DNA of 35,976 nucleotides from positions 1-35,976 of the forward strand of contig JAAZXY010000021.1 in NCBI GenBank assembly GCA_014239855.1, in the 5' to 3' direction. The number at the start of each line of letters is the position of its first letter. The stretch's first letter is position 1. The stretch comes from Acidimicrobiales bacterium. GTDB taxonomy: Bacteria; Actinomycetota; Acidimicrobiia; Acidimicrobiales; MedAcidi-G1. Shown here in pieces: positions 17,470 through 25,785 of the stretch. The position numbers were made by a program, and so were the translations under genes. The notes under the pieces are model-generated. The model worked only from the letters and a program-made list of their open reading frames with translations. It made no database searches and was not told the origin of the DNA.

Positions 17470-18964
17470 AGTCACCGACCCGCCCCTGGCGGGTGACGCC
17501 GTCGCAGAACGCGATCGACCGCTTCTGGACCTGCTCAGCGGGTTCATCGAGGAACTCCGGAACGCCGGGCTGCCGGTCAGCCTGACCGAGAACCTCGACG
17601 CCATGGAGGCCGTCACCCACATCCCGATCGAGGACCGGGAGGCGTTCAAGTACGCCCTGGGGGCGACGCTGGTCAAGAACCACAGCCACTGGCGGGCCTT
17701 CGAGGTGGTGTTCGAGGTCTACTTCTCACTCCGTGGGCCGGAGTACGAGATCGTGGACGGCGATTCCTCGGCCGATGGCGCAGAAGGTGACGACGACCAG
17801 CTCCAGATGCCCGGCGAGGGCCAGGCCGGAGGCGGTGGTGGCGGCGGCATGTCGGCGCTCACTCCCGAGCAGTTGGCCGAGATGCTGTTCAAGGCGCTCA
17901 TGCAGGGTGACGACGCCATGCTCCGTGCGTTGGCCCGACAGTCGGTCATGCGCTTCGCCGGGATGGAACCCGGCCGGCCGGTGGGCGGTACCTACTACCT
18001 GTACCGGACGCTGCGAAATCTGGACCTCGACGGAATGTTGGACCGTCTCATGGAGGCGGCCCGGGAGGATGCGCCCGAGGACCTGACTCCGCTGGAGGAA
18101 CGCCTCGAGCGAGACGAGTTCAACGACCGGATGAACCATCTCAAGCAGGAGATCGAGGCGGAGATCCGCCGGCGTCTGGTGGCCGACCGGGGTGTGGAGG
18201 CCATGGCCAAGACGCTTCGCAAGCCGTTGCCCGAGGACGTCGACTTCATGCACGCCTCACGCGAGGAGATGGCCAACCTCCGCAAGGCCATCTACCCGCT
18301 GACCCGGAAGCTGGCCGTGCGCCTGGCCCGCAAGCGGCGCCACGGCCGAAAGGGCCCGCTGGACTTCCGGAACACCATGCGCCACTCGCTGAGTTACGGC
18401 GGCGTGCCGGCCGAGCCGAAGTTCAAGTTCCCCCGTCCGGCCAAGCCGGAGATCATGGTGGTGGCCGACATCTCAGGTTCGGTGGCCGCCTTCGCCCGCT
18501 TCACCCTGCACCTCGTCTACGCCATCAGCGGCCAGTTCTCCAAGGTCCGCTCGTTCGTGTTCATCGACGGGCTCGACGAGGTGACCCGGTTCTTCGACGG
18601 GGTGGAGGACATCGGCGAAGCCGTCCACCGGGTCAACACCGAGGCCGACGTGGTGTGGGTCGACGGCCACTCGGACTACGGCCACGCCTTCGGGGTGTTC
18701 TGGGAGAAGTACGGCAAGGAGGTCGGCCCCAAGACCACCGTGTTGATCCTCGGCGACGCCCGGAACAACTACCACGCCTCGCAGTCGTGGATCATCAAGG
18801 AACTCAAGCACCGGGCCCGCAAGGTCTTCTGGCTGAACCCCGAACCACGGGCCTACTGGGACACCGGCGATTCGATCGTGGGGGAGTACGGCACCTGGTG
18901 TGAGAGCGTGCACGAGGTTCGGAACCTGCGCCAGTTAGAGGGGTTCGTCGAGAATCTGGTCTGA
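17465..18964 (+). CDS. VWA domain protein, CoxE-like partner of MoxR ATPase
   Basis: About 499 residues. The N-terminal half is helical (LLDLLSGFIEELRNAGLPVSLTENLDAMEAV), interrupted by an acidic, Gly-rich linker (about residues 98-130, GEGQAGGGGGGG). The C-terminal half is a von Willebrand A fold with the metal-ion site D335-I-S-G-S in MVVADISGSVAAFARF and a later DGHSDYGHAFGVFWEKYG. This matches CoxE-like proteins that pair with MoxR/CoxD ATPases. No signal peptide is seen, so it is probably cytoplasmic. The start ATG 17465 is the second of two near-identical sites 14 bases apart. Co-expression with the ATPase is expected from the 32-base gap. Confidence 0.85.
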   Translation: MTVTDPPLAGDAVAERDRPLLDLLSGFIEELRNAGLPVSLTENLDAMEAVTHIPIEDREAFKYALGATLVKNHSHWRAFEVVFEVYFSLRGPEYEIVDGDSSADGAEGDDDQLQMPGEGQAGGGGGGGMSALTPEQLAEMLFKALMQGDDAMLRALARQSVMRFAGMEPGRPVGGTYYLYRTLRNLDLDGMLDRLMEAAREDAPEDLTPLEERLERDEFNDRMNHLKQEIEAEIRRRLVADRGVEAMAKTLRKPLPEDVDFMHASREEMANLRKAIYPLTRKLAVRLARKRRHGRKGPLDFRNTMRHSLSYGGVPAEPKFKFPRPAKPEIMVVADISGSVAAFARFTLHLVYAISGQFSKVRSFVFIDGLDEVTRFFDGVEDIGEAVHRVNTEADVVWVDGHSDYGHAFGVFWEKYGKEVGPKTTVLILGDARNNYHASQSWIIKELKHRARKVFWLNPEPRAYWDTGDSIVGEYGTWCESVHEVRNLRQLEGFVENLV

Positions 18965-19014
18965 GCCGCCGCCCGGGTCGGACCGTGTCCGATCGACGGC
19001 CGTAAGGAAACGAT

Positions 19015-20373
19015 TCAGTGTGTGCCGTTGCGGAGCAGCTCGGCGACCCGGAAGGCCAGGTCCACGCTCTGGCTGCCGTTCAGACGGGGGTCGCACATCG
19101 TCTCGTAACGGTTGGCCAGATCGGCGGTGACCACCTCGGCGCCGCCACCCAGGCACTCGGTGACGTCGTCGCCGGTGAGTTCCAGGTGCACGCCACCCGG
19201 GTGGGTCCCGGCGAAGCGGTGGGCGGCGAAGAAGCCCGACACCTCGGCCAGCACGTCCTCGAAGTGGCGGGTCTTGCGTCCGTCGTCGGCGGTGAAGGTA
19301 TTGCCGTGCATGGGGTCGCACACCCAGACCACGGGATGGCCCGAGTCCTTGACGGCGGTCAGCAGCGGTGGCAGGCCGTCGACGACCTTGGTGGCACCCA
19401 TGCGGGTGACCAGGGTGAGGCGTCCGGGAATCCGATCGGGGTTGAGTGCCTCGCAGAGGGCGATGACGTCCTCGGCGGTCGCCGTGGGGCCGACCTTGCA
19501 ACCCAGAGGGTTGGCCACGCCACGCAGGAACTCCACGTGGGCTCCGTCCAACTGTCGGGTCCGCTCGCCGATCCAGAGCATGTGGGCCGAGCAGTCCACC
19601 CAGTCGCCGGTGAGCGAGTCGCGGCGGGTGAGGGCCTCTTCGTAGTCCAGCAGGAGGGCCTCGTGGCTGGTGTAGAAGTCGACCTGACGGAGGTCGGTCA
19701 GCGTCTCGCTGCTGATGCCGCACGCCGACATGAACTGCACGGCGCGTTCAATCTCCTCGGCAATGGCTTCGTAGCGTTGGCCGGCGGGGCTGGCGGCCAC
19801 GAACTCGCGGTTCCACTGGTGGACCCTCGACAGGTCGGCGAACCCGCCTTTGGTGAAGGCCCGCAGCAGGTTCAACGTGGCGGCCGCCCGGTTGTAGGCG
19901 GTCAGGAGTCGTTCGGGGTCGGCCGTGCGCTCACCGGCGGTGAAGCCGACGTCGTTGACGATGTGCCCCCGGAACGAGGGGAGTTCCACACCGTCGATGG
20001 TCTCGGTGTCGCTGGAGCGGGGCTTGGCGAACTGGCCGGCGATCCGACCGACCTTCACCACGGGAACGCCCGTGTAGTACGTCAGCACGACGGCCATCTG
20101 GAGGATGACCCGGAGGCGGTCCCGGATGGAGTCCGCCGAGGTGTCGAAGGACTCGGCGCAGTCGCCGGCCTGGAGCAGGAAGGCCCGTCCGTCGGCCACG
20201 TCGGCCAGACGGTCGGTCAGTTCGCGGGCCTCGCCGGCGAACACCAGCGGGGGGAACGACGAGAGCTGCTCGAGGACGGCCTCGTGGGCGTCGCCATCGG
20301 GCCACTGGGGCTGCTGGAGGGCGGTGTGGTCCCGCCAGGAATGCGGGGTCCAGGCGGTGTCGGTGGTGGTCAC
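19015..20373 (-). CDS. aroG: Class II 3-deoxy-7-phosphoheptulonate (DAHP) synthase
   Basis: About 452 residues, close to the length of mycobacterial class II DAHP synthase. It condenses phosphoenolpyruvate and erythrose 4-phosphate, the first step of the shikimate pathway. Recognisable blocks are FLLQAGDCAESFD, VPVVKVGRIAGQFAKPRSS, PSFRGHIVNDVGF, the Cys/Glu/Arg-rich SAHMLWIGERTRQLDGAHVEF, NPLGCKVGPTA, and VVWVCDPMHGNTF. These are hallmarks of the plant/actinobacterial type. GTG at 20373 is the start, with TAGGCT eight bases upstream on the minus strand. It stands alone, convergent to the VWA gene (50 bases apart), which leaves room for only a weak stem (TCGGA/TCCGA near 18977-18991). Feedback regulation cannot be judged from the sequence. 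Confidence 0.95.
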   Translation of the reverse strand: MTTTDTAWTPHSWRDHTALQQPQWPDGDAHEAVLEQLSSFPPLVFAGEARELTDRLADVADGRAFLLQAGDCAESFDTSADSIRDRLRVILQMAVVLTYYTGVPVVKVGRIAGQFAKPRSSDTETIDGVELPSFRGHIVNDVGFTAGERTADPERLLTAYNRAAATLNLLRAFTKGGFADLSRVHQWNREFVAASPAGQRYEAIAEEIERAVQFMSACGISSETLTDLRQVDFYTSHEALLLDYEEALTRRDSLTGDWVDCSAHMLWIGERTRQLDGAHVEFLRGVANPLGCKVGPTATAEDVIALCEALNPDRIPGRLTLVTRMGATKVVDGLPPLLTAVKDSGHPVVWVCDPMHGNTFTADDGRKTRHFEDVLAEVSGFFAAHRFAGTHPGGVHLELTGDDVTECLGGGAEVVTADLANRYETMCDPRLNGSQSVDLAFRVAELLRNGTH

Positions 20374-20381
20374 GGTGGGTC

Positions 20382-20387
20382 AGCCTA
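20382..20387 (-). promoter_or_regulatory. Candidate -10 element (TAGGCT) for the DAHP synthase gene
   Basis: Minus-strand TAGGCT ends eight bases before the GTG start at 20373. Confidence 0.45.
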
Positions 20388-20435
20388 CGGGTGCCGGTTC
20401 GCGGCACCGCAGGGGGTTTCCGGTCTGGCGACCAT

Positions 20436-20469
20436 CTGGTGGAAATCCCTGGCTGGTTGAAATCTCTGG
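20436..20469. repeat. 17-bp tandem duplication between the sigma factor and DAHP synthase genes
   Basis: CTGGTGGAAATCCCTGG (20436-20452) and CTGGTTGAAATCTCTGG (20453-20469) are adjacent and differ at two bases. They lie in the 126-base gap between the two minus-strand genes. Confidence 0.88.
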
Positions 20470-20499
20470 GCGGCCGGGGTGGTCCCGACCGCCGGAGAC

Positions 20500-21330
20500 T
20501 CAGGCGACGTCGCTGTACTCGCTGGCCCGGTCCCGCACCGTGGTGACGGCGCGCTTGACCAGACGACGGGCGGCCTCGGCGGTGACGCCCAGGTCCTCGC
20601 CGACCTCGCGGTAGCTCCGCTTGCGGCCATCGGTGAGGCCGAAGCGCTGCTCGACGGCGTAGCGGGCACGGTTGTCGAGCACGTCCAGGAGGCTGGTGGC
20701 CATGTCGTTCTCGGCCATGGCCATCACCTGGAGCTCGGGGCCCGGGGTGGAGTCGGGGAGCAGGTCGACCAGCTCGTTGCTGTCGTCGTCACCAATGGTG
20801 CGGTCCAGCGACGTGGGGGTGGTCAGACGGTGCAGGCGGGCGTGCTCCTCGTCGAGCTCGTCGCCGTTGCCCGACACGGCCCGCAGGGCGGCCCGGAGGC
20901 TGGCCGAACGGTCGCCGGGAAGGCGGACCAGGCTGGCCTTCTGGTCGAGCGCCCGGCCGATGGCCTGACGGATCCAGAAGGTGGCGTAGGTGGAGAACTT
21001 GAAGCCCTTGCGCCAGTCGAACTTGTCGACGGCGTGCTCGAGGCCCAGGTTGCCCTCCTGGATGAGGTCGAGCAGCTCCATGCCGGGAGGCAGGGGGTAG
21101 CGGCGGGCCACGCTGACCACGAGGCGGAGGTTGGAGCGGATGAACCGGTCCTTGGCGCGGGCGGCGGCCCGGATGGGACGCTCGATCTCACGACCGGTCT
21201 CGCCGTTCTCCTTGCGCTCGCGCGCTGCGGCGCCGGCTTCGATGATCTGGGACAGCTCCCGCTCTTCCTGGGCGTTCAGGAGGGGGACCATGCCGATCTC
21301 GTTCAGGTACTGACCAACGGAATCACTCAT
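20500..21330 (-). CDS. RNA polymerase sigma-70 family factor (group 2-like)
   Basis: About 276 residues. Region 1.2 is at the start (DSVGQYLNEIGMVPLLNAQEERELS). Region 2 reads NLRLVVSVARRYPLPPGMELLDLIQEGNLGLEHAVDKFDWRKGFKFSTYATFWIRQAIGRAL, shown here as a recognised domain (about residues 68-128). Region 3 is shortened and degenerate, and region 4 (RYAVEQRFGLTDGRKRSYREVGEDLGVTAEAARRLVKRA) ends the protein. Region 2 is very close to housekeeping sigma factors, but region 1.1 is absent and region 3 is altered, so this looks like a non-essential group 2 factor rather than the primary sigma. The -10 recognition region is retained. Unlike most genes here it has a long upstream region with a 16-bp palindrome. 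Confidence 0.88.
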   Translation of the reverse strand: MSDSVGQYLNEIGMVPLLNAQEERELSQIIEAGAAARERKENGETGREIERPIRAAARAKDRFIRSNLRLVVSVARRYPLPPGMELLDLIQEGNLGLEHAVDKFDWRKGFKFSTYATFWIRQAIGRALDQKASLVRLPGDRSASLRAALRAVSGNGDELDEEHARLHRLTTPTSLDRTIGDDDSNELVDLLPDSTPGPELQVMAMAENDMATSLLDVLDNRARYAVEQRFGLTDGRKRSYREVGEDLGVTAEAARRLVKRAVTTVRDRASEYSDVA

Positions 21331-21629
21331 ATGCTTCTCACTCGCTTGTCTTGGCCTCGCACGGTCGTGTGACGCGCGCCGAGGTGGGGATGATTTCAGG
21401 GGGGAGACGGGCGTCCGGAGCAGTCAATGGATGTTTCCGGCGATCTCGTCTGACAGAAAGTCAACCACACAGCGCGCGCGCTGTACAGCCATGTTCCGGT
21501 GACCTCTGTCATACGAAGATTGCATAAACCGCCCCGCCCTCGTGAAATTCTGCGTCTGTGCAGGTCAGAAGGGATGTACGGATCGACTGTGACAGCGGTG
21601 GGCCACCCGTCGTGCCACGGGCCTACCGG
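21331..21629. other. Intergenic region between the sigma factor (-) and nadD (+)
   Basis: About 300 bases without a credible gene, less GC-rich than its surroundings. It must hold the sigma factor promoter on the minus strand. TTGACT occurs twice on that strand (near 21463 and 21426), but neither has a convincing -10 box at normal spacing. A 16-bp palindrome is present at 21469-21484. No terminator-like hairpin with a T-tract was seen. Confidence 0.6.
21469..21484. promoter_or_regulatory. Perfect 16-bp palindrome upstream of the sigma factor gene
   Basis: ACAGCGCGCGCGCTGT is a perfect inverted repeat centred about 147 bases upstream of the sigma factor start. It may be an operator for a dimeric regulator; the protein is unknown. 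Confidence 0.5.
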
Positions 21630-21635
21630 TAGCAT
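21630..21635 (+). promoter_or_regulatory. Candidate -10 element (TAGCAT) for nadD
   Basis: TAGCAT ends six bases before GTG 21642 and overlaps a 10-bp palindrome CTACCGGTAG (21623-21632). Confidence 0.5.
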
Positions 21636-21641
21636 CGGGGG

Positions 21642-22271
21642 GTGACCGGCGCCCAACTCCCGTCTGGACCGGTGTCCGGCTCTCGTCGGATCGGGATCCT
21701 CGGGGGGACGTTCGACCCGCCCCACAACGGGCATCTGGAGGCCGCGCAAGCGGCATCGGAGCTCCTGGGTCTCGACGTGGTGGTCCTGGTGGTGGCCAAC
21801 GACCCGTGGCAGAAGACGGCCGGTGGCCAGCACGTCACCCCGGCGGACACTCGTCTGGCCATGGTGCGCGCCGCAGCCGAGGGGCTCGACGGGATGGAGG
21901 TGGACGACCTGGAGATCCGGCGAGGTGGCCCGTCCTACACGGCCGACACCCTCGAGGCGTACGTCGATGCCGGTCCTGAGGACGATCTTTTCGTCCTCGT
22001 GGGAAGTGACATCGCCCCGGGACTGGATCGATGGGCGCGCCCCGATGAGGTGCGTGCGCGTGCGACGATCGTGGTGATGGATCGACCGGGGCACGTGGGG
22101 GCCCGACCTCCGGCCGGGTGGGATCACGTGGTGCTGGACGGCATGTTCCCGGACCTGGCCGGGACCGAGGTGCGTGCCCTGCTGCAGGCCGGGGGGAGCG
22201 CGGCCGGTGCGGTGCCCGGCCCCGTACTCGCCCTCATTGTCGAACATGGCCTGTACGGGGCGCACCCATGA
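21642..22271 (+). CDS. nadD: Nicotinate-nucleotide adenylyltransferase
   Basis: About 209 residues. It adenylates nicotinate mononucleotide to deamido-NAD in NAD synthesis. The nucleotidyltransferase motif IGILGGTFDPPHNGHLEAA (about residues 17-35) contains the (H/T)xGH signature, and a late segment DLAGTEVRALLQAG corresponds to the conserved I-S-S-T-x-I-R region, with the Ser residues changed. GTG 21642 is supported by the TAGCAT box six bases upstream. The first 16 residues before the conserved core are Gly/Ser-rich. It overlaps the next gene by four bases (ATGA), starting the conserved nadD-LytR_C-rsfS operon. Confidence 0.94.
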   Translation: MTGAQLPSGPVSGSRRIGILGGTFDPPHNGHLEAAQAASELLGLDVVVLVVANDPWQKTAGGQHVTPADTRLAMVRAAAEGLDGMEVDDLEIRRGGPSYTADTLEAYVDAGPEDDLFVLVGSDIAPGLDRWARPDEVRARATIVVMDRPGHVGARPPAGWDHVVLDGMFPDLAGTEVRALLQAGGSAAGAVPGPVLALIVEHGLYGAHP

Positions 22272-23461
22272 GCGCCGTAGGCCGACGTCGTCCGAACCCG
22301 CCGCTACCCAACGGGTGGAAGTGGGGCTTCCCTGTCCTGGCTGCCCTGCTGGCCATCTGGGGTGCCGTCCTCCTGACGGGAGGTCTGACCACAGTTCTGG
22401 ACAGCCGTCGGGGAGAGACCCGTGAGGCGGTCACCGACCCGTCGGCCGCCGGCTTCGAGGCTTTCGTCGAACAGACCTGGTCGATGCTGGTGGCCACGGA
22501 GGACGCCTCGGGCGATCTGGTGCAGGTGGCCGTCGTGGCGGCGGCCGATCGCTCCGGAGGTGGAGGCTCGGTACTGCTCATCCCGGTGGAAGCGAGCATT
22601 CCCGGCACGAATGGTTCGGAGGGCTGTGAGACGGCCTGTCGGCTGGTGGACCGCCATCGCGACGGGGGTCTGGACGCGGTCCGGGCGGGAACGGCTTCGA
22701 TCCTCGACGTGCAGGTGACCGGGGCGACGCTGTTGACCCCGGCGCGGTGGGAGAGCCTCGCCGGGGCGGTGGAACCCGTGTCGGTGATGCTGGGTGACGA
22801 TCTGGTGGCCACGGCCGCCGATGGCACCTCGGTGGTCCGGTTTCCGGCCGGATCGGCTCCGGTGTCGGCCACCGACGTGGTGGATCTCTTCGGCTTTCCG
22901 GGCGTCGACGCCGCGGCGGCCGATGGACTGGAGCGGTTGGCCCGCCAGCAACGCTGGTGGGGTGGATGGATGGATGCACTGGCCGGAGGAGATCCGCGCG
23001 AGCGGTTGCCGAACCTCGAGTTGGACGTGATCGATCTGCTGGCCACCATGTCCGGCGGGCAGGTACGGGTGCTGCCCGCACCATGGGTGGTCGAGGGCGG
23101 TGCGCTGGTGGCCGACACGGCGCGGCTCACCGACCTGGTGGTCGAGATGTTCCCCTTCCCGATTCCACGGGTGCCCGGGCTCCGGCCGTCGGTCCGACTC
23201 CTGAACGGCACCGGCGACCCGTCGGTCGATCGTCCGTCCCGTGAGGCGGTCCTGAGGGCCGGCGTGGAGCTGGCCGTGGTGGGCAACTACCGCAACGACG
23301 GGGTCATCCAGACCCGGGTGATCCATCGGGACCCGGCGCTGGAGGCTGCCGCCGAGGCGTTGGCTGCGGCGATCGGTGGCGGCGTGCTGTTCGACCAGTA
23401 CCTCAGCCCGGTGACCGACCTCACGGTGGTCATCGGCGCCGATTTTCTCCTCCGGGGTTAG
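22268..23461 (+). CDS. Membrane-anchored LytR C-terminal domain (LytR_C) protein
   Basis: About 397 residues. A short basic N-terminus precedes one membrane segment (about residues 18-40, WGFPVLAALLAIWGAVLLTGGL), so the rest is probably outside the membrane. The C-terminal 90 residues carry the LytR_C pattern: VRLLNGTGDPSVDR, VVGNYRNDGVIQTRVIHRDPALEAAAEALAA, and DLTVVIGADF at the end. The middle part (residues 60-300) could be a diverged LytR-CpsA-Psr-like region but lacks clear catalytic Arg/Asp motifs, so I do not call it an active ligase. The position between nadD and rsfS is conserved in actinobacteria. ATG 22268 overlaps the nadD stop by four bases, indicating coupling. Role is inferred to be in cell envelope maintenance. 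Confidence 0.8.
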   Translation: MSAVGRRRPNPPLPNGWKWGFPVLAALLAIWGAVLLTGGLTTVLDSRRGETREAVTDPSAAGFEAFVEQTWSMLVATEDASGDLVQVAVVAAADRSGGGGSVLLIPVEASIPGTNGSEGCETACRLVDRHRDGGLDAVRAGTASILDVQVTGATLLTPARWESLAGAVEPVSVMLGDDLVATAADGTSVVRFPAGSAPVSATDVVDLFGFPGVDAAAADGLERLARQQRWWGGWMDALAGGDPRERLPNLELDVIDLLATMSGGQVRVLPAPWVVEGGALVADTARLTDLVVEMFPFPIPRVPGLRPSVRLLNGTGDPSVDRPSREAVLRAGVELAVVGNYRNDGVIQTRVIHRDPALEAAAEALAAAIGGGVLFDQYLSPVTDLTVVIGADFLLRG

Positions 23462-23464
23462 CGT
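23459..23464 (+). promoter_or_regulatory. Possible -10 element (TAGCGT) for rsfS
   Basis: TAGCGT overlaps the stop of the LytR_C gene and ends nine bases before GTG 23474. It could provide an internal promoter within the nadD operon. Confidence 0.35.
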
Positions 23465-23473
23465 TCAGCCGCT

Positions 23474-23872
23474 GTGAGCGATCAGACCACCACCGGCGAC
23501 CCGACCTCGACGGCGCCCGCCAATCAGTGGACCGACTGGGCCCGTGCCGCGGCGCGCGCCGCGGACGACAAGTTGGGAAGCGAGACGATCATCATCGACG
23601 TGGGCGACGTCATCTCGGTGACCGACTACTTCGTGATCACCAGCGGGAGCAACTCCCGCCAGGTCCGGGCCATTGCCGATGAGGTCGAGGAGCAGCTGAC
23701 CATCCTCGATGGGCCGAAGCCGGTCCGGGTCGAGGGTCGGGACGACTACCGCTGGGTGCTCATGGACTTCGGAGGCTTCGTGGTTCACGTGTTGGACGCC
23801 GAGTCACGGTCGTTCTACGACCTCGAGCGGCTCTGGAACGACTGCCCGAAGGTCGACTGGGACCCGTCCTGA
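23474..23872 (+). CDS. rsfS: Ribosome silencing factor RsfS (DUF143)
   Basis: About 132 residues. After a 17-residue variable start the conserved RsfS fold is visible: DKLGSETIIIDVGDVISVTDYFVITSGSNSRQVRAIADEVEEQL, then GRDDYRWVLMDFGGFVVHVLDAESRSFYDLERLW. RsfS binds L14 on the 50S subunit and blocks joining with the 30S when nutrients are short. GTG 23474 is 12 bases behind the LytR_C stop. It converges on the B12 importer ATPase gene with 20 bases between stops, too short for a separate terminator outside the coding ends. Confidence 0.95.
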   Translation: MSDQTTTGDPTSTAPANQWTDWARAAARAADDKLGSETIIIDVGDVISVTDYFVITSGSNSRQVRAIADEVEEQLTILDGPKPVRVEGRDDYRWVLMDFGGFVVHVLDAESRSFYDLERLWNDCPKVDWDPS

Positions 23873-23892
23873 CCTGAATCCGGCCAGAGGTG

Positions 23893-24714
23893 TCACCGCC
23901 CGCGCCGGCGGACCGACACGCTGACCGAGTGGTCGTCGTGGCGCTCGGTGTGGACCTCCACTCCCCAGTGGCGTGCGATGACCTCGGGGGTCAGGACCTC
24001 TCCCGGTGTGCCGTGTTCGACGAGGCGACCACCGTCCAGTACGGCGATCTTGTCGGCGAACTGACCCACCACGGTCAGGTCGTGGAGGGTGCAGACCACG
24101 GTGAGGGACCGCTCTGAACGGAGTTCGGCGATCAACTCGAGGACGTCCATCTGGTGGCCGAGGTCGAGGAACGACGTGGGTTCGTCCAGGACCAGTACCG
24201 GTGCGTCCTGGACGAGGGAACGGGCCACGACCACCCGCTGACGCTCGCCGCCGGAGAGCGACTCGACGAATCGGTCGGCGAAACCGGTCAGGTCGAGACG
24301 ATCGAGGACCTCTGAGGTTCGTCGGCGGTCGTCGGCCGATGCCGCGAAACGCATGCCCTGATGGGGAGAACGTCCGAGCAGCGCGTAGTCGAACACGCCG
24401 AGCCCCGGAGGAATGACCGGATGCTGGGGCACGACGGCCAGTCGCCGGGCCCGTTCCCGTCGTGCGAGGACGGCACCGTCGTCAGTCCCGATGGTGACGG
24501 TGCCGCGGTGGGGGACCGTTCCGGTGAGAGCCCGGAGGAGCGTGGTCTTGCCGGCGCCGTTGGGCCCGATGATCGTCGTCCACGAGCCTCCTTCGACGAA
24601 GAGGTCCAGATCCTCCACGACGTGGCGCCCACCGAGGTCCACCGACACGCCGGTCCAGCGGATATCGAGCGGCACCGGATGGATGTCTGCGGGGAGGCCG
24701 GTCGGGGTGCTCAC
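23893..24714 (-). CDS. btuD: ABC transporter ATP-binding protein, probable cobalamin importer BtuD
   Basis: About 273 residues. Walker A GPNGAGKTT lies in WTTIIGPNGAGKTTLLRALTG, the signature motif is LSGGERQRV, and Walker B is PVLVLDEPTSFLD with the following H-loop in VVCTLHDLTVV. This is the FepC/BtuD type of the iron-siderophore/heme/B12 class. Its place behind a cobalamin riboswitch, substrate-binding protein and FecCD-type permease argues for vitamin B12. GTG at 24714 overlaps the permease stop by four bases, showing translational coupling. Residues 1-20 before the ATPase fold are variable; an internal start is possible. Confidence 0.88.
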   Translation of the reverse strand: MSTPTGLPADIHPVPLDIRWTGVSVDLGGRHVVEDLDLFVEGGSWTTIIGPNGAGKTTLLRALTGTVPHRGTVTIGTDDGAVLARRERARRLAVVPQHPVIPPGLGVFDYALLGRSPHQGMRFAASADDRRRTSEVLDRLDLTGFADRFVESLSGGERQRVVVARSLVQDAPVLVLDEPTSFLDLGHQMDVLELIAELRSERSLTVVCTLHDLTVVGQFADKIAVLDGGRLVEHGTPGEVLTPEVIARHWGVEVHTERHDDHSVSVSVRRRGR

Positions 24715-25766
24715 GATGTCAACTGCCGGCGGAGGATGATCAGGAAGAACGGTGCACCGATGAAGGCGGTGATCACCCCGATGGGTAGCTCGGCCGGAGC
24801 CTGGACGGTTCGGGCGGCCACGTCGGCCAGGGCCAGGAAGGCGGCGCCGAAAAGGAGTGAGAGCGGTAGCACCCGGCGATGGCTGGCTCCGGCGACCATG
24901 CGTACGGCATGGGGAACGACCAGGCCGACGAAGCCGATGAGGCCGCTGACGGCCACGGCCGCAGCGGCGGCCAGAGACGCCACGACGAGGACGATCCGTC
25001 TGGTGGCCCGAGGATTGAGACCAAGGGTGGATGCCTCCTCATCGCCCACGGCCAGGACGTCCAGGGCTCCGACCGACAGCAGCATGCCGATGGAACAGAT
25101 CACGGCGTACGGGAGGAGGAGGCGAACCTCGCCCCATCCGGCGGTGGAGAGCCGTCCGAGGATCCAGGCGAACACCTGCTGGAGGGTCTCGGCGTTCTGC
25201 TGCTGGACGAAGGTCTGGATGGCGGTGAAGAAGTTGGCCACCGCCACGCCGGCCAGGATGAGGGTGGCCGGTGAACCGATCCGGCCCCGTCGCACGCTGA
25301 GGGTTCCCGCGGCGGTGACGGCCAGCAGGGCTCCGGCGAAGGCGGCGAACGGCACCGGGTCGATGAAGCCGATCACCTCCCGGAGTTCGGTGACGATGGC
25401 GATGGTGGCTCCCAGGCCGGCACCGGCGGCGATCCCGAGCAGGTAGGGGTCGGCCAGGGGGTTGCGGAACACTCCCTGGTAGGCGGCGCCGGAGCCGGCC
25501 AGGAGGGCGCCGACCAGGAGTCCGAGTACCACCCGCGGGGCCCGGATGTCCCAGACGATGGCCTGCTCGGTCGCTGACAGCGACGAGTCCATGGAGATGA
25601 GTGGCAGGCGGTCCAGCAGTTCCCGAACCACCTGGCCAATGGGGATGGAGACCGGACCGGTGGCCACCCCGACGACGCCTGCCAGCAGCACCGCCCCGAC
25701 CCCGGCCAGGAGCCACGGGGCCCCGAGTCGCGATCCGGAGGGCATCGGTTGCCGTTTCTCGGTCAT
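24711..25766 (-). CDS. btuC: FecCD-family permease, probable cobalamin importer BtuC
   Basis: About 351 residues with roughly ten membrane segments. FecCD-family signatures are present: WDIRAPRVVLGLLVGALLAGSGAAYQGVFRNPLADPYLLGIAAGAGLGA near residues 67-115, and GLIGFVGLVVPHAVRMVAGASHRRVLPLS, which includes the loop that contacts the ATPase. Two copies form the import channel with BtuD dimers. ATG at 25766 lies 19 bases after the stop of the substrate-binding protein gene. The substrate assignment to B12 rests on the riboswitch upstream of the operon rather than on the permease itself. Confidence 0.88.
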   Translation of the reverse strand: MTEKRQPMPSGSRLGAPWLLAGVGAVLLAGVVGVATGPVSIPIGQVVRELLDRLPLISMDSSLSATEQAIVWDIRAPRVVLGLLVGALLAGSGAAYQGVFRNPLADPYLLGIAAGAGLGATIAIVTELREVIGFIDPVPFAAFAGALLAVTAAGTLSVRRGRIGSPATLILAGVAVANFFTAIQTFVQQQNAETLQQVFAWILGRLSTAGWGEVRLLLPYAVICSIGMLLSVGALDVLAVGDEEASTLGLNPRATRRIVLVVASLAAAAAVAVSGLIGFVGLVVPHAVRMVAGASHRRVLPLSLLFGAAFLALADVAARTVQAPAELPIGVITAFIGAPFFLIILRRQLTS

Positions 25767-25785
25767 CTGCGGGTGGTCACCATGG

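Noticed and set aside
19018-20460. 480-codon plus-strand frame opposite DAHP synthase
   Set aside because: DAHP synthase on the minus strand has clear family motifs along its full length; the plus-strand product is Gly/Val/His-rich with none.
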